Notes under the pieces: model-generated | Database searches by the model: none | What the model saw: only the letters and a program-made list of their open reading frames with translations | What the model was told of the DNA's origin: nothing | Shown here: in pieces, positions 33,541 through 42,460 of the stretch | How the letters are laid out: every line of letters starts with the position of its first letter | How positions within the stretch are numbered: position 1 is the first letter of the stretch | Translations under genes and position numbers: made by a program | Assembly: GCA_902801245.1 (NCBI GenBank) | Contig: CADCHW010000024.1 | Span: 21,123-63,756, forward strand | DNA: 42,634 nucleotides | DNA from: an uncultured Ruminococcus sp. | GTDB taxonomy: Bacteria > Bacillota > Clostridia > Oscillospirales > Acutalibacteraceae | Direction of reading: 5' to 3'

Positions 33541-34245
33541 TCACGCATCCCACTTGTAACCAAGACCCCAAACAGTTACAATATACTTTGGATTTGACGG
33601 CTCGTCCTCTACTTTCATTCTAAGTCTTCTGATATTAACGTCAACTATTTTTTCTTCGCCGACGTAAGCCACACCCCAAACGTGATTCAGAATATTTGTT
33701 CTGTCAAGAGCCATACCGGGATTTGAGAAGAAATATTCCATAATCTGGAACTCAACCTGAGTAAGCTCTATAACCTTGCCGTTTTTGAGCAAAGCGCGAT
33801 TTCTGAGGTTAAGCACGAAGTCACCCGACTTGATTTCCTCTTTGAAGTTGCTTTCGATATTAGCCTTTGCAAGAGAAACACGTCTGTAAAGAGCGTCCAC
33901 TCTAGCCACAAGTTCCGAAGGACTGAACGGCTTTGTAACATAATCGTCCGCACCGAGCATAAGACCGGTAACCTTGTCCATTTCCTGAGTTCTTGCGGTG
34001 AGCATAATAATACCTATTCCGCCGCTTTTGGCACGAAGCTCCTTGCAAACAGCGAAACCGTCCTTGCTTCCCGGCATCATAACATCAAGAATAGCAACGT
34101 CCAAATCGCCGTTTTGTTCCTCATACTTAGCAAGAGCTTGGTCGCCGTTCTCAGCCTCAATAACATCATAGCCTGCTCTTGTGAGGTTGATTACGATAAA
34201 ATCACGAATCGTAGCTTCGTCCTCACAAACCAAAATTTTTTTCAT
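33541..34245 (-). CDS. OmpR/PhoB-family response regulator
   Basis: A 234-residue regulator. The receiver domain contains the acidic pair ED (8-9), phospho-acceptor Asp54 in VAILDVMMPG, MLTART and the conserved Lys of YVTKPFSP. The C-terminal winged helix (about 130-232) ends VNIRRLRMKVEDEPSNPKY. It is the partner of the kinase encoded downstream. A strong AGGAGG site precedes the ATG. The gene follows trmB with a 51-bp gap, so read-through is possible. The target genes cannot be deduced. A short TAATGCGTAATTA repeat follows the stop codon. Confidence 0.95.
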   Translation of the reverse strand: MKKILVCEDEATIRDFIVINLTRAGYDVIEAENGDQALAKYEEQNGDLDVAILDVMMPGSKDGFAVCKELRAKSGGIGIIMLTARTQEMDKVTGLMLGADDYVTKPFSPSELVARVDALYRRVSLAKANIESNFKEEIKSGDFVLNLRNRALLKNGKVIELTQVEFQIMEYFFSNPGMALDRTNILNHVWGVAYVGEEKIVDVNIRRLRMKVEDEPSNPKYIVTVWGLGYKWDA

Positions 34246-34296
34246 AACAAAATTTCCTCCTGTTAACCGTTCATTTTTAATATAATATTTATCGAA

Positions 34297-34953
34297 TCAT
34301 CTATATACAGCAATACAATAATTAATCTTAATACCCTCTTCACTGAACATTATTTCGTGTTCGGTAAAAATATTATCCGTAACATCGCTGTTATGCAAAT
34401 CGTTAGTTTTATAAACAACGTCATAGCCTGTCTGAGCGAAATATTCAAGCGTATCGTTAAAGAGCGGCAGGTCATCTGTTTTAAAGCGAATCTCACCGCC
34501 CTGTTTAAGAAACTGCTTATACTTTTCCAATTTGATTGGGTAAGTAAGTCTTCGTTTATTATGTTTTCCCCTAGGCCATGGGTTGCAGAAATTGATGTAA
34601 ATTCTATCCACATTGTCTTCGGAAGATAACATATTTTCAATCTGTTCAACATTAAAGGCAGTCAAAACGAGATTATCGATCTCACGGTTATTTTCCTCAA
34701 AAAGCTTAACGATATTACGTCTTGCGACACCGAGCATATCGCTTTTAATATCCACAGCAAGAAAATTCACATCGGGATTTTTCAACGCAATCTCGGCAGC
34801 GAATCCGCCCTTTCCGCAGCCAAGCTCCAAGAACAGCGGCTGTTTCTTTTTGAATACGGAATCCCAATTACCTTTTTGAGCCGCTGCATCGTCTATAAAA
34901 AACGGACAAACGGCGAGTTCGGGTCTTGCCCACTTTTTTCGTCTGATACGCAC
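34297..34953 (-). CDS. trmB: tRNA (guanine-N7-)-methyltransferase
   Basis: A 218-residue SAM-dependent enzyme that forms m7G46 in the tRNA variable loop. It has LELGCGKGGFAAEIAL for SAM binding, and INFCNPWPRGKHNKRRLTYP, the TrmB signature in which Asn replaces the more usual Asp of the DPWP motif. Length is normal. The protein begins with basic residues (MRIRRKKWARPEL). A family 2 element is about 190 bp upstream in the sense orientation. Confidence 0.95.
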   Translation of the reverse strand: MRIRRKKWARPELAVCPFFIDDAAAQKGNWDSVFKKKQPLFLELGCGKGGFAAEIALKNPDVNFLAVDIKSDMLGVARRNIVKLFEENNREIDNLVLTAFNVEQIENMLSSEDNVDRIYINFCNPWPRGKHNKRRLTYPIKLEKYKQFLKQGGEIRFKTDDLPLFNDTLEYFAQTGYDVVYKTNDLHNSDVTDNIFTEHEIMFSEEGIKINYCIAVYR

Positions 34954-35143
34954 GAACAGTCCTCCTATAGCAAATCAATAACCTTTGTAACTAAAAAGCT
35001 ACAAATTATATTACACAAATTTTCAAACTAACGTGTTAATCCGAATTCGATTACACTTATATTTAATTATATCAAATTTTGCGAGATTTATATTTCTTTA
35101 AAAGAATTAAACTTAATGATTTGTAATATTATTGTATTTTTTC

Positions 35144-35225
35144 ACGTGTTTTTTTTGCACTTAAAGCCGGTTTGTTTTAACCCTACTTCATCTACCCTAC
35201 CAAGCGGACAATGTTCGCAGGAAAT
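35144..35225 (-). repeat. Family 2 repeat, degenerate
   Basis: CACGTG (35145-35150), a spacer, ACCCTACCAA, and hairpin GCGGAC-AAT-GTTCGC (35204-35218), which keeps pairing through a G-T change, followed by AGGAAATATC. The rest of 34954-35326 is AT-rich and holds no other feature. Confidence 0.65.
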
Positions 35226-35326
35226 ATCGGTCAGATTTATATAATTAAGATTATAAATAAATTCAAAAAAGAAAACCGCAAATTGTACTTAAAAATACAA
35301 TTCACGGTATAATATTTCTTTTAAAA

Positions 35327-36228
35327 TTAAGCCGACTTCTTTAACTCATTGACTTCTTCGATTGTAAGCTGGCAAAACTCTGCTATCTTCTCTTCGGAAA
35401 ATTCACCTGACAAAAGCATAGTTTTTGCTATTGCCCTTGATTTTTCCGCCTGTCCTTCCTCTCGTCCCTCTGCACGTCCCTCTGCACGTCCTTCTGCACG
35501 TCCTTCTCCTCTCGTCCTTCTTCTCTTCCCTCTGCACGTCCTTCTTCAAATCGCTTGTCACCAAGTGCCTTAAATCTAAGTTCCAACAATTCTGACATAT
35601 CATCCAGCTCCTTTTCCGTAGGGTGTTTTTTCAGTTCTTCAAATCTTTCACGAAGAACACTGTTACGTATATCATCTGCATTTTTACATTTAAAATCGTG
35701 TATAATCTCCTCCAATTTTGAATCACACTTGCCTTTATATGCGAGATTTACATATATAATATGTGACCCGTCGTTAAACTGTCTATCCATATCCAGAATA
35801 GTCCGTTCAATTTGGTAAATCGGCTTGTTACCTTTTAATACATCATGTTCGGTTATGAAAATAACGTATGAATCTGTCATATCCTCAAAATCCTCTTGTC
35901 CCTCCAGCGACCTCACATCAAGAAAACTTGAATGAAATCTTGCTCTCTGAGGTTTGGCACCGTCGGAACGACGCTGCATTTCAACGTTATACTTCCTTTT
36001 TTTCAAATCCAGTGCATAAATGTCAAATATCACATCACGACCGTACATATTTAAAACCTTGTATTGCGTATTAACGGTTTGTACCGATAAATCAACAGAC
36101 AACACCGCATTCAATACCTGCTCAATACATTCCGGGTTTTCTCTGAAAAAAACCGACATAAAAAAATCTTCCATTAATGTTGCATCGTCCAGAAATTCAC
36201 TGCTGTCAATAAGTCTTTTTTTGCCCAT
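35327..36228 (-). pseudogene. Rpn/PD-(D/E)XK nuclease-family protein, frameshifted in its C-terminal repeat
   Basis: The first 240 residues match Rpn (PDDEXK transposase-like) proteins: DVIFDIYALDLKKRKYNVEM shows the catalytic Asp and ExQ core, and a long helical part follows. Rpn proteins are DNA nucleases that promote recombination and may act in phage defence. The displayed frame ends at 35428 with an out-of-frame basic tail (KDVQKDVQRD). One missing base near 35506-35512, inside a run of EGRA/EGRE codons, explains this: in the next frame the repeat continues as EGRAEGRAEGRAEGREEG and then AKTMLLSGEFSEEKIAEFC to a stop at 35327, the normal C-terminus of the family. Whether this is a mutation, a sequencing error or a phase-variable switch is open. 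Confidence 0.8.
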
Positions 36229-36357
36229 TTTATCACTTCCTTTACGTATTGTTTGTTAAAAATATTATATCACATTTCTGATAAAAATACAATATAAAAT
36301 GCGTAATTGTGATAGTTGAAAGTTTATACTCACGTTCTAAAAGATTTACCATTTAAA

Positions 36358-36670
36358 GTTTAGTCAAGCTTTTTAAAGATTGCGGGCGACGGAACACCCC
36401 AAGAAGCCGAGCCGTAGGCGAAAGCTGATTGGGAGGTGTTCCTAGTGGTCTTGCACCAGCAGGAGCAGAGCCCTCGCTCGCTGACGGAACAAATTATTGT
36501 AGAAAAATAAATTACCCTCAGCGAAACGAGATAAACTATCAAAGAAAAACAATAAAAAAACAATCAAAAAAATAAAAACTCTCCGCCCAAACAAAAACAG
36601 GCAACAGCGTAGCGAATTGTCGGTCGAAGAAAGAAAAATGGTAAATCTTAATGCTTGCGAGTATAGTATT
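36358..36670 (-). repeat. Family 1 interspersed repeat, copy D
   Basis: A minus-strand copy with GGAACACC (36391-36398) and GGTGTTCC (36436-36443) hairpin arms, the CTCAGCGAAACGAG and CAACAGCGTAGCGAATTGTC blocks, and CTTGCGAGTATA near the far end. The terminal CAACCGTACAG is missing, so this end is truncated or diverged. It lies between the Rpn gene and the neopullulanase terminator. Confidence 0.8.
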
Positions 36671-36676
36671 TCCATT

Positions 36677-36713
36677 AAAAAGTCCGTTCCCACACATAAC
36701 TGCGTAGGAACGG
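36677..36713 (-). terminator. Terminator after the neopullulanase gene
   Basis: On the minus strand CCGTTCC and GGAACGG (36684-36713) form a 7-bp stem followed by ACTTTTT. It begins 27 bp after the stop codon. Confidence 0.7.
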
Positions 36714-36739
36714 CAAAAGGAAATGTTTTATCGAAAAAA

Positions 36740-38620
36740 TTAGTTGTTAGCAATTTTAATAAACAGACAGCTGAGTTCGGGCAAGGAAACCTTGTTGTTC
36801 TCAAGCTTAATATTCTCGTGAGTCGAAAGCAGAATTTCACCCTCTGCAAACTCATACGGTACAGGTGCTTCAACAACCTCATATCCTGCATTGAAAATAC
36901 AAAGAACCTTGCACTTTTCATCGTGTCTTATGTAAGACATAATGTTGTTTTTGCAGTAAGTATCCTTAAACTCACCGTCATTAAAACAAGAGTTCTCACG
37001 GCGAACCTTTCCGAGCGACTTATGCCATTCAAGCAAGGTTTTATCCTCTTTGCCCCACGGATATGTAGAACGGTTGAATGGGTCTTTGTAACCCTCAACG
37101 CCTGCTTCGTCACCGTAGTAAACGCAGGGGAATCCTGGAAGTGTGAACATCAAGCCGGCAGCAAGCCTCATAAGACGAACACCGTAACCTCTCTGCTCTT
37201 CCGTCATCTTTGTATTGAACTGGAACTCTCTGTTTCTGCCGTTGAGCGGTTCACCTGCAAGAATTGTTATAGCTCTCTCGGTATCGTGGGTTGTGATGAA
37301 ATTCATCAAATTTCTGATAACCGGACGTGGATAATTCTCCAGAATGCAAAGTATACCCTCCATAATATGGAATGCATCAATGCCTTTCAAGTACTCAAGA
37401 ATAGCACTTCTGAAAGGATAGTTCATAACTGTGTCCAGCTGGTCGCCGAGTAAGAACTTTCTTCTTGAGCCGTAGCTCTCCTTATTTGAAGCGTCTTCCC
37501 AAACCTCACCGATAACGATAGCTTGGTCGTCCTGAGCCTTAACAGCCTTTCTGAGGTTCTCTATAAACACATCGGGCAATTCGTCCGCAACGTCAAGTCG
37601 CCAACCGCTGTTGCCTGCTTTTATCCACTTGCGGATAATGCCGTTTTCACCGTTGATATACTCATTGTAGCCGGGGTCGTCTTCTCTTGTATTGGGAAGA
37701 GTATCAAAGCCCCACCATGAATTGTAGCCATAGGGCCAGTTGTTGAAGTCGTACCAGCTGAAATACGGGGACTCCTTGGAATTAAATGCACCGATAGTCT
37801 TGTATCTGCCCTGACGGTTGAAATATTTACTGTCACTTCCCGTATGAGAGAACACACCGTCATTTACAATTCTTATGCCATGCTTTTTAGCTTCTTCGCA
37901 AAGAGTTTTGAAGTCCTCCTCGTTACCGAGCAATGGGTCGATATCCTCATAGCTTGCCGTATCGTAGCGGTGATTGGAGTAAGCTTCAAAAATCGGATTT
38001 AGATAAATACAAGTAACACCCAAATCCTGCAAATAATCAAGCTTCTGAGTAATACCTTTCAAGTCACCCTCGAAGAAGTCGGTATTGGTAATGATACCGT
38101 CCTTGTTTGGGCGCCATTCGGGGAGTTCTTCCCAGCTGTTGTGGTATTCTCTGTCATCTCTGCCCTCACGCTTGCTTTCGCCCGAGAAGAAAAATCTGTC
38201 GGGAAAAATCTGATACATAACTCCGCCGGGTGCCCAGTCGGGAGTTTTAAAGCCTTTCTTATAGCATGTAAGCTGCCAAGAGTAAACGATGTTATAGTCG
38301 ATTCTCGAATTACTTCCGAAATCTCTCACAAGATATCTGATACCCTCAACTGTATCAAGCTGGAAAGTATACCAATAAAGACCCATTTTATTTGGAGCAA
38401 AGTCGCATTCCCAAATCTCGGCTTCATCGGCAGTACCGCCCCACAGCATGGTGTAATTATCTCTTTTAGAGTTTCTGCTTTCATCAATAACAATAAGGTG
38501 AGCCTTACTGCACTTAAGATAAAGCGGAACTTTAATTCTGAAATGAATAGATGTACCCTCTTCAACCGCTCCGACAGGATTACGGTAATAGGGAATTCTT
38601 GAACAAAATATTTGATCCAT
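36740..38620 (-). CDS. Neopullulanase/cyclomaltodextrinase-type glycoside hydrolase, GH13
   Basis: A 626-residue cytoplasmic enzyme without signal peptide. The first 120 residues form a starch-binding-type beta domain (CBM34-like) and the rest a GH13 barrel. The four GH13 regions are NDGVFSHTG, GWRLDVADEL (nucleophile Asp about 342), GEVWED (acid/base Glu about 370) and FITTHDTE (about 445). TCIYLNPIFEAYSNHRYDT is typical of neopullulanase, maltogenic amylase and cyclomaltodextrinase (subfamily 20-like). It would hydrolyse maltodextrins or cyclodextrins brought in by the importer at 2.1-7.6 kb. A family 2 element lies 22 bp before the start. It is monocistronic with its own terminator. Confidence 0.93.
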   Translation of the reverse strand: MDQIFCSRIPYYRNPVGAVEEGTSIHFRIKVPLYLKCSKAHLIVIDESRNSKRDNYTMLWGGTADEAEIWECDFAPNKMGLYWYTFQLDTVEGIRYLVRDFGSNSRIDYNIVYSWQLTCYKKGFKTPDWAPGGVMYQIFPDRFFFSGESKREGRDDREYHNSWEELPEWRPNKDGIITNTDFFEGDLKGITQKLDYLQDLGVTCIYLNPIFEAYSNHRYDTASYEDIDPLLGNEEDFKTLCEEAKKHGIRIVNDGVFSHTGSDSKYFNRQGRYKTIGAFNSKESPYFSWYDFNNWPYGYNSWWGFDTLPNTREDDPGYNEYINGENGIIRKWIKAGNSGWRLDVADELPDVFIENLRKAVKAQDDQAIVIGEVWEDASNKESYGSRRKFLLGDQLDTVMNYPFRSAILEYLKGIDAFHIMEGILCILENYPRPVIRNLMNFITTHDTERAITILAGEPLNGRNREFQFNTKMTEEQRGYGVRLMRLAAGLMFTLPGFPCVYYGDEAGVEGYKDPFNRSTYPWGKEDKTLLEWHKSLGKVRRENSCFNDGEFKDTYCKNNIMSYIRHDEKCKVLCIFNAGYEVVEAPVPYEFAEGEILLSTHENIKLENNKVSLPELSCLFIKIANN

Positions 38621-38642
38621 AATAATATTTTCCCCTTTTTTA

Positions 38643-38710
38643 TCACGTGATTCTGCTTCTGTTAAAAGTCTTACTTCACGTACCCGACCGCAAGTTTATT
38701 TTCGGGTACA
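38643..38710 (-). repeat. Family 2 repeat in neopullulanase leader
   Basis: TCACGTGATTCTG (38643-38655) and TTACTTCACGTACCCGACCG (38672-38691) form the sense-oriented core, 22 bp upstream of the ATG. No GCGGAC hairpin is attached to this copy. Confidence 0.8.
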
Positions 38711-38755
38711 CTTAAATAAACCGTATAATTTTTTTCAATCCACCCCCTAAATACG

Positions 38756-38886
38756 CAATGTCATCAATTTAGAACACACTACTCTGAAACGTTTTTCTTT
38801 ATTCACTCTTCACTAAAATTCAAGGGTAATTTTTTAAGAGAAAAGTGAAGAGTTGACACAGGTATTTTCTTAAGTCGATGACATTG
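38756..38886. repeat. Nested inverted-repeat element
   Basis: The outer arms CAATGTCATC and GATGACATTG pair perfectly over 10 bp. Inner arms ACTCTTCACT (38805-38814) and AGTGAAGAGT (38844-38853) pair perfectly over 10 bp. No frame is present. The remaining gap to trpS (38887-39285) is AT-rich with nothing else recognised. Confidence 0.5.
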
Positions 38887-39285
38887 GCTGCATGCGTAGG
38901 AGGACTTTAGTAATTTGAATAGATAAATGTTTCGTAAATCTTAATCTTATTTCTTAATTTAATTATACAGTACGTTACCTGATTTTATACACAGTAAACA
39001 ATAAAACATTCAAAAAATTCATAAAATAAAGCAGCGAGGATTCTGTAAAAAATACTCCCTATATAATGATAATAAATTATAACCGCAATGTCAACCCATT
39101 TATTTTCACACTGTAAAGCATTAATTTTATGCAGATTGACGAAAAACTTCTAAACCGCCTAAATTATATGTAATGTTTTATCATTAGTTTTTCTAGGTTT
39201 GTTATATTTTTATTCATTAAGCTAACACTTTCCACTAAAAGAGAGATTGAATTTTTGTTGAATAATTTTCACACTTTTCGTAAAA

Positions 39286-40290
39286 TCACTTTACGAATCC
39301 GATTTTTTTCATTGCCTTATCAAGGGTTCTCTGTGAAAATTTCTGTGCAATCTCGTCAGCCTTACGATAACATTCCTGCATATATGACTTATCGGCAATA
39401 TATTTCTCGTAACGCTCTCTTACCGGACGAAGCTCCTCGATAACAGCTTCACCGACAGCCGTCTTGAAATCTCCGTAACCCTTGCCGTCAAAGTCTTTTT
39501 CAATCTGCTCAAAGGTAAGTCCCGTAACTGCCGAATAAATCGTCATCAGATTGTTAATTCCGTCCTTGCCCTCTGCATAGCGAACCTTAGCTTCGCTGTC
39601 TGTTACAGCACGCTTGAACTTTTTCATAATCGTTTCGGGGGAATCCATAAGAGTGACGCAGGCATTGACATTCTCGTCCGACTTACTCATTTTCTTAGTC
39701 GGGTCTTGAAGTGACATAACCCTTGCTCCGTTCTTAGGAATGTACGGCTCGGGAACTTTGAACACATTTCCGTAAATACCGTTAAATCTCTCGGCAATAT
39801 TTCTTGTAAGCTCCAAATGCTGTTTCTGGTCTGCACCGACAGGCACCATATCAGCCTGATAAAGGAGAATATCCGCTGCCATAAGTGCAGGGTATGTAAA
39901 CAGACCTGCATTAACGTTGTCGGCATGTTTTGCGGACTTATCCTTGAACTGTGTCATTCTCGAAAGCTCACCGAACTGAGTGTAACAGTTCAAAAGCCAT
40001 GCAAGCTGTGCGTGAGTTGTAACGTGACTCTGCATAAAGAACAAACTCTTTTCCGCATCAATACCGCAGGCAAGAATAGACGCATACGCATCGATAATAT
40101 TTTTTCTGAACTGAGCAGGTTCTTGACGAACCGTAATTGTGTGCAAATCGGCGAGAGCATAAATACAGTTGAACTCGTCCTGCATAGCCACCCAATTTTT
40201 AACCGCACCGAGATAGTTACCGAGAGTAATCGTACCGGACGGCTGAATTGCACTGAATACTATTTTCTTCTTTTCTGTTTGCTGTTCCAT
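39286..40290 (-). CDS. trpS: Tryptophanyl-tRNA synthetase
   Basis: A 334-residue class Ic synthetase. It contains SAIQPSGTITLGNYLGAVKN (the HIGH-like region, TLGN), GADQKQHLELTRNIAERFN for tryptophan and ATP binding, and KKMSKSDEN as KMSKS. Length is standard for the bacterial enzyme. It is the second gene of a two-gene minus-strand unit, 24 bp downstream of the aminotransferase gene. No T-box leader is seen between them; a T-box upstream of the aminotransferase was also not found. No clear terminator was seen after it. Confidence 0.97.
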   Translation of the reverse strand: MEQQTEKKKIVFSAIQPSGTITLGNYLGAVKNWVAMQDEFNCIYALADLHTITVRQEPAQFRKNIIDAYASILACGIDAEKSLFFMQSHVTTHAQLAWLLNCYTQFGELSRMTQFKDKSAKHADNVNAGLFTYPALMAADILLYQADMVPVGADQKQHLELTRNIAERFNGIYGNVFKVPEPYIPKNGARVMSLQDPTKKMSKSDENVNACVTLMDSPETIMKKFKRAVTDSEAKVRYAEGKDGINNLMTIYSAVTGLTFEQIEKDFDGKGYGDFKTAVGEAVIEELRPVRERYEKYIADKSYMQECYRKADEIAQKFSQRTLDKAMKKIGFVK

Positions 40291-40314
40291 AGTTATTTTT
40301 TATTCCTTTCCTAA

Positions 40315-41499
40315 TTATAAAGTCTTTGCCAATTCTCCCAAAATCTCAATACCCTTTTTAAGCTGTTCGTCCGTGGGAGTTGAGAAATTAATTCTGAACG
40401 AATGTGTAACGTCCGTTTCATTAGCCATAAACGCAGTACCCGGCACTACACAAACCTTGTTCTTAACTGCATTCATACAAAACTGTGAAACATCAGTGTT
40501 CTCGGGCAAATCGCACCATATGAACAAACCGCCGTCTATTCTGTTGTAAGTTATTTTCGGGGCAAGGTGCTTGTCCAGCAAATCCATTGCGAAATTTGCT
40601 TTCTTTCTGTAAATATCACGAAGTTTTTCAAGGTGCTTGTCAAAATCGTACTTTGTAAGAAATTCATAACAAACAAGCTGTGACCATATATTTGTATGAA
40701 CGTCCTGACCTTGCTTGCAGACTACCATTTTTTGAATAATCTCTTTCGGAGCGATAGCGTAACCCACACGCATACCCGGAGAAATAACCTTTGAAAAACT
40801 TCCCGAATAAATAACAATACCCTCATCGTCAAAGCTTTTTATACAAGGCAGAAACTCACCGCTGAAACGCAAATCACCGTACGGGTTATCCTCGATAATA
40901 AGCACCTGATATTTTTTCGCAAGCTCGTACACCGCCTTACGCTTTTCAAGGCTCATCGTAACACCCGAGGGATTCTGGAAATTCGGGATAGTATAGATGA
41001 ACTTCGCATTCGGTTCACTCTTCAAAGCCTCTTCAAGCTTTTCGACATTCATTCCGTCTGGCTCAACGGGAACACCGACAAGCCGAGCGTTATACGAACG
41101 GAACGTATTCAGCGAACCGATAAAGGACGGATTCTCACAAATAACAACATCACCCTCATTAAGAACGGACTTTGAAGCAAGGTCCATAATCTGTTGAGCA
41201 CCCGAGGTTATAAGGATATCGTCGCTGTCGCTGCCGACATTATGCTTTGACTTCATATAGCCTTTGAGAAATTCACGGAGAGGGGTGTAACCCTCTGTCA
41301 CGCTGTACTGCAAAGCGGCGATTGGATTTTCCGCAAAAAGACGCTGTGAAATTTCCGAAATCTCTTCTGTCGGGAACGCATCGGGCGAGGGATTTCCTGC
41401 CGAAAGCGACACAACGGTCGGGTCGGCTGCATATTTAAAAATTTCTCTTATAGCCGAGGGTTTCAAGCTCTGAACCCTGTCTGAAAATTTATATTCCAT
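40315..41499 (-). CDS. PLP-dependent class I/II aminotransferase
   Basis: A 394-residue fold type I aminotransferase. SLSAGNPSPDAFPTEEI at the N-terminus, TSGAQQIMDLASKSVLN for cofactor binding, YTIPNFQNPSGVTMS, EDNPYGDLRF, and YSGSFSKVISPGMRVGY with the Schiff-base lysine identify the group that includes 2-aminoadipate and aromatic/branched-chain aminotransferases (the aminotransferase part of MocR proteins, without the GntR domain). The substrate is not clear; its pairing with trpS makes an aromatic amino acid plausible but unproven. ATG at 41499 is chosen since GGGTGG lies 8 bases upstream, which the longer GTG frame would overlap. A sigma-A promoter is at 41543-41571. Confidence 0.92.
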   Translation of the reverse strand: MEYKFSDRVQSLKPSAIREIFKYAADPTVVSLSAGNPSPDAFPTEEISEISQRLFAENPIAALQYSVTEGYTPLREFLKGYMKSKHNVGSDSDDILITSGAQQIMDLASKSVLNEGDVVICENPSFIGSLNTFRSYNARLVGVPVEPDGMNVEKLEEALKSEPNAKFIYTIPNFQNPSGVTMSLEKRKAVYELAKKYQVLIIEDNPYGDLRFSGEFLPCIKSFDDEGIVIYSGSFSKVISPGMRVGYAIAPKEIIQKMVVCKQGQDVHTNIWSQLVCYEFLTKYDFDKHLEKLRDIYRKKANFAMDLLDKHLAPKITYNRIDGGLFIWCDLPENTDVSQFCMNAVKNKVCVVPGTAFMANETDVTHSFRINFSTPTDEQLKKGIEILGELAKTL

Positions 41500-41542
41500 A
41501 ATTATGACCACCCATATATTTTTTTATTAATTATACATTTCT

Positions 41543-41571
41543 ATTGTACCACAAAATCACTCTTTAATCAA
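41543..41571 (-). promoter_or_regulatory. Sigma-A promoter of aminotransferase-trpS unit
   Basis: On the minus strand TTGATT (41566-41571), a 17-base spacer and TACAAT (41543-41548). It is 43 bp before the start codon. Confidence 0.7.
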
Positions 41572-41587
41572 CAACTTATTTTTGCAT

Positions 41588-41617
41588 TATAAAAGGGGGA
41601 TAGTTTCCCTCCCCCTT
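41588..41617 (-). terminator. Terminator after the dockerin gene
   Basis: On the minus strand AAGGGGG (complement of CCCCCTT, 41611-41617) pairs with CCCCCTT (complement of 41593-41599), followed by TTATAAT. It lies about 20 bp after the stop codon. Confidence 0.75.
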
Positions 41618-41637
41618 GCATATAATCGGTTATAAAA

Positions 41638-42315
41638 TTAAGCCACGTCAATAACCCAAGTGGCAGTTGTTTTAGTATCCGGAATACTTCCCACACAAAC
41701 CACCTTGCAATTTGATGACATCATATATTTGAAAACGGTGCTGTTTTCATTCTTGTAAATATTGTAAAGTCTTTCACCGCTTATTACATCAGTACCCGAT
41801 TTCTCATACGGAGAACCGTTTGCTGCACTAAGATTGCATTCGGCGAAAATAGTTGTAAACGAACGACCGTCCAAACGTTCGTTCTTTCCGGTTTGCTTGT
41901 ATTCTTTCGCTCTGATATTTCCTGCTTCAAGCATTGCGTCATTGTACTGAATTTCAGCAAGACCGGCAGCTGCTCGGTCGGCATTGAGCAAATCAAGAAA
42001 CGCAATACGATTGACTCTGTTTGGTGAATAGGTATCCAAGGTTGTCTTGTCAAGACATACAAACTTTTGAATCAAAAGTGCGTCTGCAAGTTCCACGCTG
42101 TTGTTTGAATCGAAGTCGGCGGAATTTTTCTGATTGGTGCTGGGGCTGAGTGAACCAACGTTAATTTTCTGTGCAAGCGTTGCGTCACGAAGAGTAATAT
42201 TGTTGTCGCCGTTGACATCGCCCTTAATTGTTGCCGCATCTGCCGAAATCATTCCGAACGACAGGCTTGCAATTACAGTTGCCGCCGCAAGCAAAGTACT
42301 GATAAACTTTCTCAT
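41638..42315 (-). CDS. Secreted dockerin I - CAP domain protein
   Basis: A 225-residue exported protein with signal peptide (about 1-27, cleavage after ADA). A type I dockerin of two duplicated calcium loops follows, GDVNGDNNITLRDATLAQKI and ADFDSNNSVELADALLIQKF, at about 32-92. After a short linker comes a CAP/SCP domain (about 105-225; LLNADRAAAGLAEIQYNDAM and GRSFTTIFAECNL). Dockerins plug proteins into cohesins of cellulosome-like scaffolds. The N-terminal position of the dockerin is unusual. The position in the CAP domain where HTRPDG-like proteins have His reads NERLDG, so the usual site His is lost. Partner cohesins are not in the window. A good promoter and a terminator frame the gene. 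Confidence 0.88.
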   Translation of the reverse strand: MRKFISTLLAAATVIASLSFGMISADAATIKGDVNGDNNITLRDATLAQKINVGSLSPSTNQKNSADFDSNNSVELADALLIQKFVCLDKTTLDTYSPNRVNRIAFLDLLNADRAAAGLAEIQYNDAMLEAGNIRAKEYKQTGKNERLDGRSFTTIFAECNLSAANGSPYEKSGTDVISGERLYNIYKNENSTVFKYMMSSNCKVVCVGSIPDTKTTATWVIDVA

Positions 42316-42384
42316 TCTTCTCCCTCATCTCTTACGATAAATAACCTTATTGCCACACATAGAATGCTGTTAATACATATTTAT

Positions 42385-42413
42385 ATGATACATCATTTTC
42401 TAAAATTTGTCAA
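42385..42413 (-). promoter_or_regulatory. Sigma-A promoter of the dockerin gene
   Basis: On the minus strand TTGACA (42408-42413), a 17-base spacer and TATCAT (42385-42390). It is 69 bp before the ATG. Confidence 0.75.
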
Positions 42414-42460
42414 CAGATTAAATTGAAATTTTTTTAGTTTTTTGGAGAATTTGTTTATTT

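Noticed and set aside
36617-37453. A 278-codon plus-strand frame
   Set aside because: It overlaps the GH13 gene in antisense, including its catalytic motifs, and begins inside family 1 copy D.
39286-41600. A T-box leader for trpS
   Set aside because: No GGGTGGAACCGCG-like antiterminator or specifier region was found upstream of trpS or the aminotransferase gene.
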